A stretch of 64,000 nucleotides of DNA from Bacteroides salyersiae WAL 10018 = DSM 18765 = JCM 12988. Lineage in GTDB: Bacteria; Bacteroidota; Bacteroidia; Bacteroidales; Bacteroidaceae. The notes below the pieces were generated by a model. It saw only the letters and a program-made list of their open reading frames with translations, had not been told where the DNA came from and searched no databases. Location: positions 2,485,029 to 2,549,028 of the forward strand of contig NZ_KB905466.1 in NCBI RefSeq assembly GCF_000381365.1, written 5' to 3'. Below are positions 54,513 to 63,801 of this stretch, in pieces; position 1 is the stretch's first letter, and every line of letters starts with the position of its first letter. The position numbers and the translations under genes are program-made.

Positions 54513-57107
54513 TTAATACTCGTCACTGAGTGATATTACTTTCAGTTGCTTTTCCAACATCGACTGCGATAAAACGGTATAAATAACAACCGATACGGGA
54601 GTGCCCGGCAGTATGTCAAAGTAATTGTCGCTGAAAGAGCTTTCTGCATCACCTGTACTTAAAAATACAGCCCGTGCAAAATAATCACTTTTCAGGGTTA
54701 CCTCGAAACCTCCTTCTACCGGTTTAATGTCCCGTGTAATCGATACTTTGGGATAATTGACCTCTTTTTGCTTGACTAAAAAGTATTGATTCGAATAAAT
54801 GTTTTTATTCTTATCTGTAAGCCGGGCATAAATGAAAACGTCTTCTTTAGGGATATTTTTTAGTGCTTTGTCCAGTTCGATGGAAAAGAGCTTACGGCTC
54901 GTATTGGCGGCTATCTTTACGGTTTGCCGGAAGTCGCTGATGATTTCACCTGTCAGTTTGATAACTTTTACATCGAGGGTACCGCTACAAGAAGCAGGGC
55001 GGTCGGAAACCACATAGATGTTCAGCATACCTTCCTCATCGGCAATGGGGGAGACGAGCAGATCACGATAGGTTTGACGGGCAAAGTAGTGTTGCGCTTT
55101 CCAGCGTCCGTAATAGTCGCGGCTTGCCCAAGAGGCCACCGGCCAACAATCGTTATGCTGCCAGAAAAGTGTTCCCATGCAATAAGGCATGTCCCGTCGG
55201 TGGGCTTCAATAGCTGTTTTGATGGCATCTCCCTGCAATACATGATTCATGTAGAGGAAAGCTTCGAAATCTTTCGGTTGACGATATTCGTTCAACAGAT
55301 ATGTTTCGATCAGTCCGTTGGCATGCGCGCCACCGCGTTGGTGAGATATCATTACCTCCGAGTAGATGTCCCAGTCTTCCGGGTAGGGAGCATAGCGCTT
55401 TACCGATTCAAATTCCGGAAACGACTGGAAACCATATTCGCTGAAAAAGCGGCTGCGTGCTTTGTTGTAGCTGTTGATCGGTTCTTTGGAATGCCATACG
55501 TTCCAATAATGGCGGTCGCCGTTGCGATCGTCGCTGCCGCCGTCATAACGGGCAAAAGGAGAAGAGGGCCAATAAAAACTTTCAGGAGCATATTCTTGAA
55601 CGACTTCGGGAAGCGTCACGTAATATTGATCGGTAAATTGTTTCCATATCCGTTGCTCGTACTCCGGATTCTGCTGGGTATATCGCCTTTGCCATCCCCA
55701 GTTGAACCAGGCATCATTGCACTCATTGTTACCGCACCAAAGGGCGATACAGGCATGATTGCGCAGGCGCTTTATGTTGTCGATCGCTTCCTGGCGGATA
55801 TTTTCAAGAAATTCACCTTCGGCAGGATAAAGGCTGCATGCGAACATGAAATCCTGCCAAACCAGTATACCATATTGGTCGCAAAGATCGTAGAAGAGGT
55901 CGTTCTCGTAAATACCTCCTCCCCAGATGCGCAGCATATTCATATTGGCATTGACTGCGTCGAGAATGGTTTTCCGGTATCTTTCTTCCGTGACGCGTGG
56001 CAGAAAATTGTCTTGAGGAATGTAATTGGCGCCTTTTGCAAAAACAGGTTGCCCGTTTAGTTCCACATAGAATGTCTTTCCGTCCTTGTCGGGCTTATTG
56101 ATAATCTTTAAGGAGCGGATTCCTATTTTCTCTGTTTGGCTGTCTGTAAGTCGTTCGTTGACAGATAAGTCTGTCCGGAAGTCATAACGGTACGGTTCTC
56201 CCAGTCCGTTGCTCCACCAAAGCTCCGGGTTTTTGAGGACGAAAGACACGGTTGCTTTGTTGAACCCTTTTTTGAGAGATAATCCTTGCTGTCCCAGTAC
56301 TTTCCCGGATTTATTATCTGTAATGGAGACAATGGCTTGGTCGAAATCTCTGTCTGCTTCTATTTCTACTTCTCCGGTGATGGTTGCCCGGCTTTTGTTT
56401 ACTTCTTTTTGCCGGATAAAGATATTGTGAATATGTGCATCGTCCCATGCTTCTATAAAGACGGGGCGCCAGATGCCCGATGTGACCAGACGCGGTCCCC
56501 AATCCCATCCGTAATGATAGCCTGCCTTGCGGGCGAAGACGCTGACCTTCTTATCGAATACTCCGCCATTCTCCGATTGGTCATTGGATGCTTCGTAATG
56601 ATAGGGAAGCGCATCCCATTTAGGGATATCCATTTTGATGGGTGAGTGGAAGTAAACTTTCAGCTTATTATCATCCGGCAGCAGATAGGGTTTTATATCG
56701 ACTTGCCACTCACGGAACATATTATTGGCTGCCAGTATCTTTTTTTCGTTCAGGTAGACATCCGCATAGGTATCCAGTCCTTTGAATATGAGTCTGATAG
56801 TTTGTTTCTGCATGATTTCTGCCGGGAGAGAAAAAGTGGTTTCATAGATCCAGTCTTCTTTGTCGATCCATTGCAGCCCTCTTTCGTTGAGTCGGAAGAA
56901 CGGATCTTCAATGATTTTATTAGCCAGCAGATCGGTATGTATCACACCCGGTACGGTGGCCGGATACCAGTTGGTAAGTCTTGCCTGTTTGAATTTCCAG
57001 CCTTCATTCAGTTCCTTCCGGAACGGGACGGCCATCAGTAAAGCACTGCATAGGAGTGATGAGGCCAGTAAGCCGGTACGTTTCACGGTTGATTTCAGTT
57101 CCTTCAT
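54513..57107 (-). CDS. GH2 exo-beta-mannosidase
   Basis: The 864-residue protein is close in length and motif order to the characterised Bacteroides thetaiotaomicron enzyme BtMan2A. A signal peptide (~1-28) is followed by a jelly-roll sugar-binding domain (LNEGWKFKQARLTNWYPATVPGVIHTDLL) and an Ig-like domain. The (beta/alpha)8 barrel has acid/base Glu462 in WCGNNECND and nucleophile Glu557 in FFSEYGFQSFP. The FHYGWDWGP-type pocket appears as YHYGWDWGPRLVTSGIW. Two C-terminal beta domains follow. It removes terminal beta-linked mannose in the periplasm. It is not part of the SusCD PUL but could take its products. Confidence 0.93.
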   Translation of the reverse strand: MKELKSTVKRTGLLASSLLCSALLMAVPFRKELNEGWKFKQARLTNWYPATVPGVIHTDLLANKIIEDPFFRLNERGLQWIDKEDWIYETTFSLPAEIMQKQTIRLIFKGLDTYADVYLNEKKILAANNMFREWQVDIKPYLLPDDNKLKVYFHSPIKMDIPKWDALPYHYEASNDQSENGGVFDKKVSVFARKAGYHYGWDWGPRLVTSGIWRPVFIEAWDDAHIHNIFIRQKEVNKSRATITGEVEIEADRDFDQAIVSITDNKSGKVLGQQGLSLKKGFNKATVSFVLKNPELWWSNGLGEPYRYDFRTDLSVNERLTDSQTEKIGIRSLKIINKPDKDGKTFYVELNGQPVFAKGANYIPQDNFLPRVTEERYRKTILDAVNANMNMLRIWGGGIYENDLFYDLCDQYGILVWQDFMFACSLYPAEGEFLENIRQEAIDNIKRLRNHACIALWCGNNECNDAWFNWGWQRRYTQQNPEYEQRIWKQFTDQYYVTLPEVVQEYAPESFYWPSSPFARYDGGSDDRNGDRHYWNVWHSKEPINSYNKARSRFFSEYGFQSFPEFESVKRYAPYPEDWDIYSEVMISHQRGGAHANGLIETYLLNEYRQPKDFEAFLYMNHVLQGDAIKTAIEAHRRDMPYCMGTLFWQHNDCWPVASWASRDYYGRWKAQHYFARQTYRDLLVSPIADEEGMLNIYVVSDRPASCSGTLDVKVIKLTGEIISDFRQTVKIAANTSRKLFSIELDKALKNIPKEDVFIYARLTDKNKNIYSNQYFLVKQKEVNYPKVSITRDIKPVEGGFEVTLKSDYFARAVFLSTGDAESSFSDNYFDILPGTPVSVVIYTVLSQSMLEKQLKVISLSDEY

Positions 57108-57255
57108 AATATATTCGTTCTATGTGTTGTGGACTTCTATTTGCAAAAGTATGGAAAATTACCTTTATCGAATGATGAAATTTTATTGAATGCTGATACT
57201 ATTCTGAATATTAGGGGCTGTTTTTCGTGTTTATACCTTATTTGTAGTACGAATT

Positions 57256-57302
57256 TACCACAAGTGTGGTATTTCCGGCGAACTAAAACCTCCCTATCTT
57301 TG
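57256..57302 (+). promoter_or_regulatory. cysK promoter with inverted-repeat operator candidate
   Basis: TATCTTTG (57295-57302) is a full -7 box, with TTTC 19 nt upstream (57272-57275). Directly before that lies TACCACAAGTGTGGTA (57256-57271), a 7-bp inverted repeat with a 2-bp centre. Its location abutting the -33 element suits a regulator of cysteine synthesis, which I cannot identify. Confidence 0.5.
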
Positions 57303-57342
57303 TCGTATAATAAAAGAATGGATATTTAAATACAATATAAGT

Positions 57343-58293
57343 ATGGCAAAGATAGCGAAAAAGCTGACGGACCTTGTTGGCAACACTCCGTTGCTGGAGT
57401 TGAGTAATTACAATGCAAGTAAAGGATTGAAAGCCCGCGTGGTAGTAAAGTTGGAGTATTTTAATCCGGCAGGAAGTGTAAAAGACCGCATTGCGCTGGC
57501 AATGGTGGAAGATGCGGAGGTGAAAGGTGCTTTAAAGCCCGGTGCCACTATTATTGAGCCGACCAGTGGAAATACGGGGGTAGGACTGGCTTTTGTATCT
57601 GCTTCTAAGGGATATAAACTGATTCTGACGATGCCGGATACCATGAGTGTAGAACGACGGAATTTGCTGAAGGCTTTAGGGGCCGAGTTGGTATTGACCC
57701 CCGGTGCCGACGGAATGAAGGGTGCTATCGCCAAAGCGGAAGAATTGAAAGCAAATACTCCCGGTGCAGTGATATTGCAGCAGTTTGAGAATCCTGCCAA
57801 TCCGGCTGTGCATGTACGGACTACCGGACAGGAAATCTGGGCCGATACGGATGGCAGGGTTGAGATATTTGTGGCTGGAGTCGGTACAGGGGGGACAGTA
57901 AGCGGCGTCGGTAAGGCGTTGAAAGCTCATAATCCTTTAATAAAGGTAGTGGCTGTGGAACCTGCGGATTCTCCGGTTTTATCCGGCGGTAAGCCTGGTC
58001 CTCATAAGATACAAGGTATCGGTGCAGGATTTATCCCGAAAACTTATGATGCTTCGGTAGTAGATGAAATAGTACAGGTACAGAATGACGATGCTATCCG
58101 GACCAGTCGTGAACTGGCTACAAAAGAAGGATTACTGGTAGGTATCTCTTCGGGAGCTGCCGTATACGCTGCTACCAAACTTGCCGAACTTCCGGAGAAT
58201 GCCGGTAAAACAATAGTAGCACTACTGCCTGATACAGGAGAACGCTACTTGTCGACGATTTTATATGCTTTTGAGGAATACCCTCTTTATTAG
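57343..58293 (+). CDS. cysK: Cysteine synthase A
   Basis: The 316-residue PLP enzyme makes L-cysteine from O-acetylserine and sulfide. The PLP lysine lies in [13 protein letters not shown], the substrate loop is [13 protein letters not shown], the phosphate-binding Gly loop is [15 protein letters not shown], and the C-terminal [11 protein letters not shown] is typical. Length and motifs are standard for CysK. It is a single gene with its own promoter and ends 5 nt before a large hairpin that also faces the convergent gene. Confidence 0.96.
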   Translation: MAKIAKKLTDLVGNTPLLELSNYNASKGLKARVVVKLEYFNPAGSVKDRIALAMVEDAEVKGALKPGATIIEPTSGNTGVGLAFVSASKGYKLILTMPDTMSVERRNLLKALGAELVLTPGADGMKGAIAKAEELKANTPGAVILQQFENPANPAVHVRTTGQEIWADTDGRVEIFVAGVGTGGTVSGVGKALKAHNPLIKVVAVEPADSPVLSGGKPGPHKIQGIGAGFIPKTYDASVVDEIVQVQNDDAIRTSRELATKEGLLVGISSGAAVYAATKLAELPENAGKTIVALLPDTGERYLSTILYAFEEYPLY

Positions 58294-58298
58294 TTGAA

Positions 58299-58377
58299 AG
58301 TTGAGAGTTGAAAGTTGAAAGTTAGCTGCGCTATAAATACGCGCTGCATAGTAACTTTCAACTTTCAACTCTCAACT
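58299..58377. repeat. Long inverted repeat after cysK
   Basis: Perfect 26-bp arms (58299-58324 and 58352-58377) are built of GTTGAAA/GTTGAGA units. The 27-nt loop contains GCTGCGCT and GCGCTGC. It lies between convergent genes and probably acts as a bidirectional terminator. The loop motif recurs, inverted, in the palindromes near 58.95 and 61.39 kb. Confidence 0.8.
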
Positions 58378-58388
58378 AAATAAGGCTT

Positions 58389-58862
58389 TCAACTATTATG
58401 CGGGGCAGCATATTCTTTGGCTGTCACGCTATCAATAGGTATTTCCCATATTTTCACATTTCTTACAGCCGGGTCGGAGTATACGAATTCCCGGCTGCTA
58501 TAATGTTTCATGATGATATTCAGTGCTTCCCGTTTACTGTCCATATCTTCGATGAATCCTACCTTTCCACGGCAAATGACGCTCTTGGCTTTCATACGGT
58601 AACTGCAGGCTACTTTGGGATGCTGGAATACCAGTTCGTGATCTGTGCTGAAAGTGATACACACATGGTTGTTTTGCGCCAGCATATCGATACTGCTTCC
58701 GGTAGGGCCGGAATGCAGATAGATAACTCCCTCCTGATAACCGAAATTCATGGGTATTACGTATGGATTTCCTTCCAGATCGGTGATGCCGACAAAACAG
58801 ATATCGCAACGGGAGATGATCTCTTCCACTCGTTGTCTGTCTTCTATGATAACAGTTTTCAT
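58389..58862 (-). CDS. Pyridoxamine 5'-phosphate oxidase-fold flavin protein
   Basis: The 157-residue split-barrel protein resembles the NimA/PNPOx-like group: IISRCDICFVGITDLEGNPYVIPMNFGYQEGVIYLHSGPTGSSIDML, then FVYSDPAVRNVKIWEIPIDSVTAKEY. These proteins bind FMN or heme and reduce small substrates; the set includes the 5-nitroimidazole reductases of Bacteroides. The catalytic role here cannot be told from sequence, and nitroimidazole resistance should not be assumed. It lies downstream of rnr, separated from it by a palindrome. Confidence 0.82.
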   Translation of the reverse strand: MKTVIIEDRQRVEEIISRCDICFVGITDLEGNPYVIPMNFGYQEGVIYLHSGPTGSSIDMLAQNNHVCITFSTDHELVFQHPKVACSYRMKAKSVICRGKVGFIEDMDSKREALNIIMKHYSSREFVYSDPAVRNVKIWEIPIDSVTAKEYAAPHNS

Positions 58863-58906
58863 TTTAAATAATTCAATAATATATCAAATCAATAATGTGC
58901 CAATTA

Positions 58907-59000
58907 AATAATGTGCCAATATGCCAATGTGCCAATTGCCATTCGGCTGGACAGCGCAGCTAATTGGCACATTGGCATATTAGCATATTGGCACATTATT
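58907..59000. repeat. Palindrome of GTGCCAAT/ATTGGCAC units, copy A
   Basis: The left arm (58907-58937) and right arm (58962-59000) are built of 8-bp-like units GTGCCAAT and ATGCCAAT; the right arm has one extra unit. The loop reads CCATTCGG, then CAGCGCAGC. A close relative is at 61352-61433. It lies just behind the rnr stop, where it may terminate rnr. Confidence 0.8.
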
Positions 59001-59007
59001 CACATTA

Positions 59008-61149
59008 TTAAACTAATGCAAAGTCGAGTTGTTTCTTTTCCAAATTGGCTCGTGCCACTTTAACGGTGATGGCATCTCCCAGGCTATAGGTGTGATTTTT
59101 GCGACGTCCCCGCAGGCAATAGTTCTTTTCGTCGAACTCATAGTAGTCATTATCCAAATCGCGCATCGGTATCATACCCTCGCATTTATTTTCGTTGAGT
59201 TCTACATAAAGCCCCCACTCCGTAACTCCGGAAATTACTCCGTCGTAGGTCTGACCTACCCGTTCACTCATAAATTCCACTTGTTTATACTTGATGGAAG
59301 CACGTTCGGCATTGGCGGCAATTTGTTCCATGTTCGAACTGTGGTCGCACAGGTCTTCGTATTTACTTTCCGAAACACTTCTTCCACCATCGAGGTATTT
59401 GGTAACTAACCGATGAACCATCATATCCGGAAAACGGCGGATGGGGGATGTGAAGTGAGTATAATAATCGAATGCCAAGCCGTAGTGGCCGATGTTGTGC
59501 GTTGAATAACGGGCCTTCTGCATGGCACGGATAGAAACTGTTTCGATCAGGTTTTCTTCTTTTTTTCCCTGTATATCATCCAACAGGTGATTGATGGATT
59601 TCGAAATATCCGTTTTGGTACCACTGGTACGCAGTTTGTATCCGAAACGCGCAATGAACTGATTCAGGTTGTCTAACTTTTCCGGATCGGGCAGGTCGTG
59701 AATACGGTAAGGCAGGACTTTGGCCTTTTTGCCTTTAGGTACACGGCCTATCTGCTCGGCTACCGTCCGGTTGGCAAGCAGCATAAACTCTTCCACTAAC
59801 TTGTTGGCATCTTTCGATTCTTTGAAATAGACGCTGACCGGTTTTCCTTTCTCATCTATCTCGAATTTTACTTCGTAACGGTCGAAATTGATGGCACCGG
59901 CGGCAAAACGCTTTTCTCGTAAAGCTTTGGCAATCGTATCCAGCATCAGTACTTCATCTTTAAAGTCACCGTTTTTGGTTTCGATGATCTGTTGTGCTTC
60001 TTCGTAAGTGAAACGACGGTCAGAATAGATCACTGTATGTACGACACGGGAATTTTTCACATCTCCTTTTTCCGTGATGTCGAAGATGACGGAAAATGCG
60101 AGTTTCTCTTCGTGTGGACGCAGGGAGCAGAGGAAGTTGCAGAGACGTTCGGGCAGCATCGGTATGGTACGGTCTACCAGATAAACGGACGTTGCGCGTT
60201 TCTCGGCTTCCTTATCGATGATACTTCCTTCTTTTACATAATGGGTCACATCGGCTATATGTACGCCTACTTCCCATAAATTATCTTTTAGTTTACGGAT
60301 AGAAAGCGCATCGTCAAAGTCTTTGGCATCTTTCGGGTCGATGGTGAAAGTCGTTACTTTACGGAAATCTTCACGTCTGGCTATCTCTTCTGCCGTGATT
60401 TCCGCCGGGATTTTATCGGCAGCTTTCTCTACAGCCTGCGGATAAACGTAGGGCAGGCCGAATTCCGCCAGGATGGCATGCATTTCGGTTGTGTTATCCC
60501 CTGCTTTTCCTAAAATATCGATCACCTGTCCGATCGGATTTTTGGCTTTGTCCGGCCATTCGATCACCTTTACCACTGCTTTGTCTCCGGTCTTTCCACC
60601 TTTCAGTTTGTCTTTTGGAATGAAAATATCGTTGGCCAGTGTCCGGTTTTCGGTTACCAGAAAAGCATAAGACTTCTCTACTTCCAGTGTACCCACAAAG
60701 GTGTCGTTGGCGCGTTCCAGAATTTCGATCACTTCTCCTTCGGCATCATGGTGCTTGCGTTTGGCAAAAAAGGCTATCTTTACTTTATCATTATTCATGG
60801 CATGGGCCGAATTGCGTTCGGCTATGAATATGGGTTCGCCTCCGCCTTCGGGAATAAATGAGTTCTTTCCATTGCTTTTCCGTTGGAAAGTCCCTGTCAT
60901 CTCGATACCGTGATTGTTGAGTTTGTATTTGTTTTTATCGACTTCCGTTATGTAGTCGTCTGCCAGCATATCCGCGAGAATATCCATGCACAGCATTTTC
61001 AGGGGATGTGTGGTAAGGTGTAATTCCGCGAAAAGATATTTAAGGCTGATAACCTCTTCCTGTTTGGTATGGAAGAAATCCATTAATATGTTTGCCAGTT
61101 CTTTTTTCTTCATTCGTTTACCGGCTTTCTTTTCTTTCTTTTTCGCCAT
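59008..61149 (-). CDS. rnr: Ribonuclease R
   Basis: This 713-residue RNase II/R-family 3'-5' exoribonuclease degrades structured RNA. A Lys-rich N-terminus and winged-helix region (residues ~1-70) are followed by cold-shock domains (FIPEGGGEPIFIAE). The RNB catalytic domain has FTIDPKDAKDFDDALSI, with its Asp cluster, and VGVHIADVTHYV. GLAFDYYTHFTSPIRRFPDMMVHRL is the family's C-terminal catalytic signature. An S1 domain closes it (GQTYDGVISGVTEWGLYVEL). The length is slightly below E. coli RNase R, as is usual here. Confidence 0.96.
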   Translation of the reverse strand: MAKKKEKKAGKRMKKKELANILMDFFHTKQEEVISLKYLFAELHLTTHPLKMLCMDILADMLADDYITEVDKNKYKLNNHGIEMTGTFQRKSNGKNSFIPEGGGEPIFIAERNSAHAMNNDKVKIAFFAKRKHHDAEGEVIEILERANDTFVGTLEVEKSYAFLVTENRTLANDIFIPKDKLKGGKTGDKAVVKVIEWPDKAKNPIGQVIDILGKAGDNTTEMHAILAEFGLPYVYPQAVEKAADKIPAEITAEEIARREDFRKVTTFTIDPKDAKDFDDALSIRKLKDNLWEVGVHIADVTHYVKEGSIIDKEAEKRATSVYLVDRTIPMLPERLCNFLCSLRPHEEKLAFSVIFDITEKGDVKNSRVVHTVIYSDRRFTYEEAQQIIETKNGDFKDEVLMLDTIAKALREKRFAAGAINFDRYEVKFEIDEKGKPVSVYFKESKDANKLVEEFMLLANRTVAEQIGRVPKGKKAKVLPYRIHDLPDPEKLDNLNQFIARFGYKLRTSGTKTDISKSINHLLDDIQGKKEENLIETVSIRAMQKARYSTHNIGHYGLAFDYYTHFTSPIRRFPDMMVHRLVTKYLDGGRSVSESKYEDLCDHSSNMEQIAANAERASIKYKQVEFMSERVGQTYDGVISGVTEWGLYVELNENKCEGMIPMRDLDNDYYEFDEKNYCLRGRRKNHTYSLGDAITVKVARANLEKKQLDFALV

Positions 61150-61351
61150 ATTTTTTAAATTATAAGTTTAGTATGCAGGCCAGGTGGTAAGTGCGTATCT
61201 TATACGCTGGTTTCTAATTATTAATAGATACAAAGTAAATGATTAAATATTAATAATTCAAGATTTTCATGTACATTTGCCCGCGAGTTGATTAATATTA
61301 TAACAAATTGGGGGCAGAAAATCCTACTCGGAATGAAATTTAATAATGTGT

Positions 61352-61433
61352 CAATGTGTCAATATGCCAATGTGCCAATTACCATTCGGATAAACAGCGC
61401 AGCCAATTGGCACATTGGCATATTGGCACATTG
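61352..61433. repeat. Palindrome of GTGCCAAT/ATTGGCAC units, copy B
   Basis: Arms of 29 bp (61352-61380 and 61405-61433) have one G-to-A difference. The loop, CCATTCGG then ACAGCGCAGC, is nearly the same as in the copy at 58907-59000. It lies between the divergent rnr and epimerase genes, so termination is less obvious here. It sits 15 bp before the epimerase start codon. Confidence 0.8.
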
Positions 61434-61447
61434 AATAATTATCTCTT

Positions 61448-62455
61448 ATGGCAAGTATCTTAATAACAGGAGCAAGCGGATTTATCGGCAGTTTCATTGT
61501 GGAAGAAGCATTGAAGCGTAAATTTGCTGTGTGGGCAGGCATTCGTTCGTCGAGTAGTAAGAAATATTTGCGTGAGCGTAAGATCCATTTTCTGGAACTG
61601 GATTTTGCCCATCCCAATGAGCTGAGGGCACAGTTGTCCGGGCATAAAGGTACTTATAATAAGTTTGATTACATTGTACATTGCGCCGGACTGACCAAGT
61701 GCAGGGATAAGAAAGAGTTCGATCTTGTCAACTACTTGCAGACGAAGTATTTTGTCGATACGCTACGGGAGTTGAATATGGTTCCCAAACAGTTTATTTA
61801 TATCAGTACGTTGAGTGTTTTCGGACCGGTGCACGAGAAAGATTATGCTCCGATAAAGGAGACCGATATTTGTACTCCGAATACTGCTTACGGGCTTAGT
61901 AAACTTAAAGCAGAATTGTATATACAGAGTATTCCCGGTTTCCCTTATGTCTTTTATCGTCCTACGGGAGTATACGGTCCGCGTGAGATGGATTATTTCC
62001 TGATGGCGAAATCGATTCGCAACCATATGGATTTTTCGGTTGGCTTCAAACGCCAGGATCTTACTTTTGTATATGTGAAAGATATTGTTCAGGCCATTTT
62101 CTTAGGGATAGAGAAACAGATATCCCGTCGTGCTTATTTTCTTTCTGATGGAAAAGTCTATAAAAGCAGTGCATTTTCCGATCTGATACGAAAAGAATTG
62201 GGGAATCCATACGTTATTCGATTGAGATGTCCGTTAATTGTCCTTAAAGTTGTATCTTTGCTCGCTGAATTCGTGGCTACCCGTTCGGGAAAGAGCAGTA
62301 CACTGAATTCGGATAAGTATAAGATAATGAAACAACGAAACTGGCAATGCGATATAACTCCTGTCATGAAAGAACTGGGATACGTTCCGGAATACGATCT
62401 TGAAAAAGGAGTGAAAGAGGCTATTGCCTGGTATAAGAATGAAGGATGGCTCTAG
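61448..62455 (+). CDS. NAD-dependent epimerase/dehydratase (extended SDR)
   Basis: The 335-residue protein has TGASGFIGSFIVEEAL (dinucleotide loop), the catalytic Tyr-Lys as YGLSKLKAE and the conserved PTGVYGPREMDYF. Extended SDRs of this kind act on nucleotide sugars, sterol-like or isoprenoid substrates; the substrate is not evident. Its last 10 nt overlap the PAP2 gene, so the two are translationally coupled and probably act in one lipid or envelope-glycolipid pathway. Confidence 0.88.
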   Translation: MASILITGASGFIGSFIVEEALKRKFAVWAGIRSSSSKKYLRERKIHFLELDFAHPNELRAQLSGHKGTYNKFDYIVHCAGLTKCRDKKEFDLVNYLQTKYFVDTLRELNMVPKQFIYISTLSVFGPVHEKDYAPIKETDICTPNTAYGLSKLKAELYIQSIPGFPYVFYRPTGVYGPREMDYFLMAKSIRNHMDFSVGFKRQDLTFVYVKDIVQAIFLGIEKQISRRAYFLSDGKVYKSSAFSDLIRKELGNPYVIRLRCPLIVLKVVSLLAEFVATRSGKSSTLNSDKYKIMKQRNWQCDITPVMKELGYVPEYDLEKGVKEAIAWYKNEGWL

Positions 62456-63411
62456 ATTTATTTAAACGTGTAGAGACCCGCAAGGGACTGTTCGCTGTCG
62501 AGAAGGTGACACTGATATATAATTTGTTAACTTCCATATTGATTCTGTTCCTTTTTCAGCGGATGGATCATCCCTGGCATATGTTGCTCGACAGGGTTAT
62601 GATTGCCGGTATGACGTTTTTGCTGATGTATCTCTACCGGCTGGCACCTTGTAAGTTTTCCGCATTTGTGCGTATTGCCATTCAGATGAGCCTGCTTTCT
62701 TATTGGTATCCGGATACTTATGAATTTAACCGTTTCTTTCCCAATTTAGATCATATTTTTGCTTCGGCCGAACAATGGATGTTTGGAACTCAGCCTGCCC
62801 TTCATTTTTGTTATCTTCTTCCGCAGAAATGGATGAGCGAGGCTTTTAATTTAGGCTATTTTTCTTATTATCCGATGATTCTGGTAGTTACACTGTTTTA
62901 TTTCATTTACCGGTTCGAGTTGTTCGAAAAGCTTTCTTTTGTATTGGTTACTTCGTTTTTTATCTATTATCTGATTTATATATTTGTTCCGGTTGCAGGT
63001 CCTCAGTATTATTTTCCGGCCATCGGGTTTGAAAATGCAGAACACGGGACGTTTTTTGCCATCGGTGATTATTTCAATTATCATCAGGAGTTACTTCCCG
63101 GTCCGGGATATGAGCATGGCTTCTTTTATAATTTGGTAGAGGGGTCGCAGCAGGTCGGCGAACGGCCTACGGCTGCTTTTCCCAGTTCGCATGTGGGGAT
63201 TTCTACTATCCTGATGATTATGGCATGGCGTGGCAGCAAGTGGTTGTTCGCTATTTTGATGCCGTTTTATGTGCTGCTTTGTTGTGCTACTGTCTACATA
63301 CAGGCCCATTATCTGATTGATGCGGTTGTCGGTTTTGTTTCTGCATTCGTGATGTATGTCCTTGTGACGAAGATGTTCAAGAAATGGTTTGCGGTGCCGA
63401 TGTTCAAGTAA
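62446..63411 (+). CDS. PAP2-superfamily membrane phosphatase/transferase
   Basis: The 321-residue protein has about six membrane helices. PAP2 motifs are GERPTAAFPSSHVGIS, with the PSSH His, and IQAHYLIDAVVG, with the distal His and Asp. The overall layout (KVTLIYNLLTSILILFLFQ at the start, FVPVAGPQYYFPAIG before the active site) resembles the PAP2_3 group, which includes inositol-phosphorylceramide synthases. Bacteroides make sphingolipids, so a phospho-head-group transferase or lipid phosphatase is plausible; this is inference. The start ATG lies within the end of the epimerase gene. Confidence 0.85.
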   Translation: MALDLFKRVETRKGLFAVEKVTLIYNLLTSILILFLFQRMDHPWHMLLDRVMIAGMTFLLMYLYRLAPCKFSAFVRIAIQMSLLSYWYPDTYEFNRFFPNLDHIFASAEQWMFGTQPALHFCYLLPQKWMSEAFNLGYFSYYPMILVVTLFYFIYRFELFEKLSFVLVTSFFIYYLIYIFVPVAGPQYYFPAIGFENAEHGTFFAIGDYFNYHQELLPGPGYEHGFFYNLVEGSQQVGERPTAAFPSSHVGISTILMIMAWRGSKWLFAILMPFYVLLCCATVYIQAHYLIDAVVGFVSAFVMYVLVTKMFKKWFAVPMFK

Positions 63412-63475
63412 GGTGAACAGGGAAGAGAATGCCGTTCATAAAAAATAAATAGTAATCGATGCTTTATTTTATTTA

Positions 63476-63516
63476 AAGCTCCCCCGGCATTTGTTGTTAG
63501 AATGCCGGAGGAGCTT
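63476..63516 (+). terminator. Hairpin terminator candidate after PAP2 gene
   Basis: 16-nt arms with one mismatch have a 9-nt loop, 65 nt after the PAP2 stop. There is no strong T-run behind it, so the assignment is moderate. Confidence 0.5.
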
Positions 63517-63763
63517 CGCCTTATGTAGAGAAGATTATAGGGTTTTATTGTTAAGAGTACGGAGGATAATGGCAAAGATCGTTGGATTATTCTTCGCAAA
63601 TATAATGAATGTTTGTATTCCCGGTTTAATTTGGCAAATAAAATGATGGGGAATGATTGGATTTTAACTTATAAAATCAATACGTGTCACGGTTTTCAGT
63701 GACAAAACTTTTTAAGGGAGATATAAAAGTTGAGGTGCGATGTGAAAGGGTATGGTAAAGAGT

Positions 63764-63794
63764 GCGGCCCACATGGAATTTCCGTGCGGGCCGC
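63764..63794 (-). terminator. Hairpin terminator candidate for the right-edge gene
   Basis: Fifteen-nt arms with two G-U pairs form a GC-rich stem 7 nt downstream of the minus-strand stop codon. The following minus-strand sequence is only modestly U-rich. Confidence 0.5.
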
Positions 63795-63801
63795 CTGTTA
63801 T

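Larger units (their letters stand above)
63412..63801. other. Gene-free stretch with two hairpins
   Basis: I see no coding frame. A stem at 63476-63491/63501-63516 (AAGCTCC...GGAGCTT) follows the PAP2 gene. A GC-rich stem at 63764-63778/63780-63794, with two G-U pairs, lies just behind the minus-strand gene at the right edge. I see nothing else. Confidence 0.6.
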
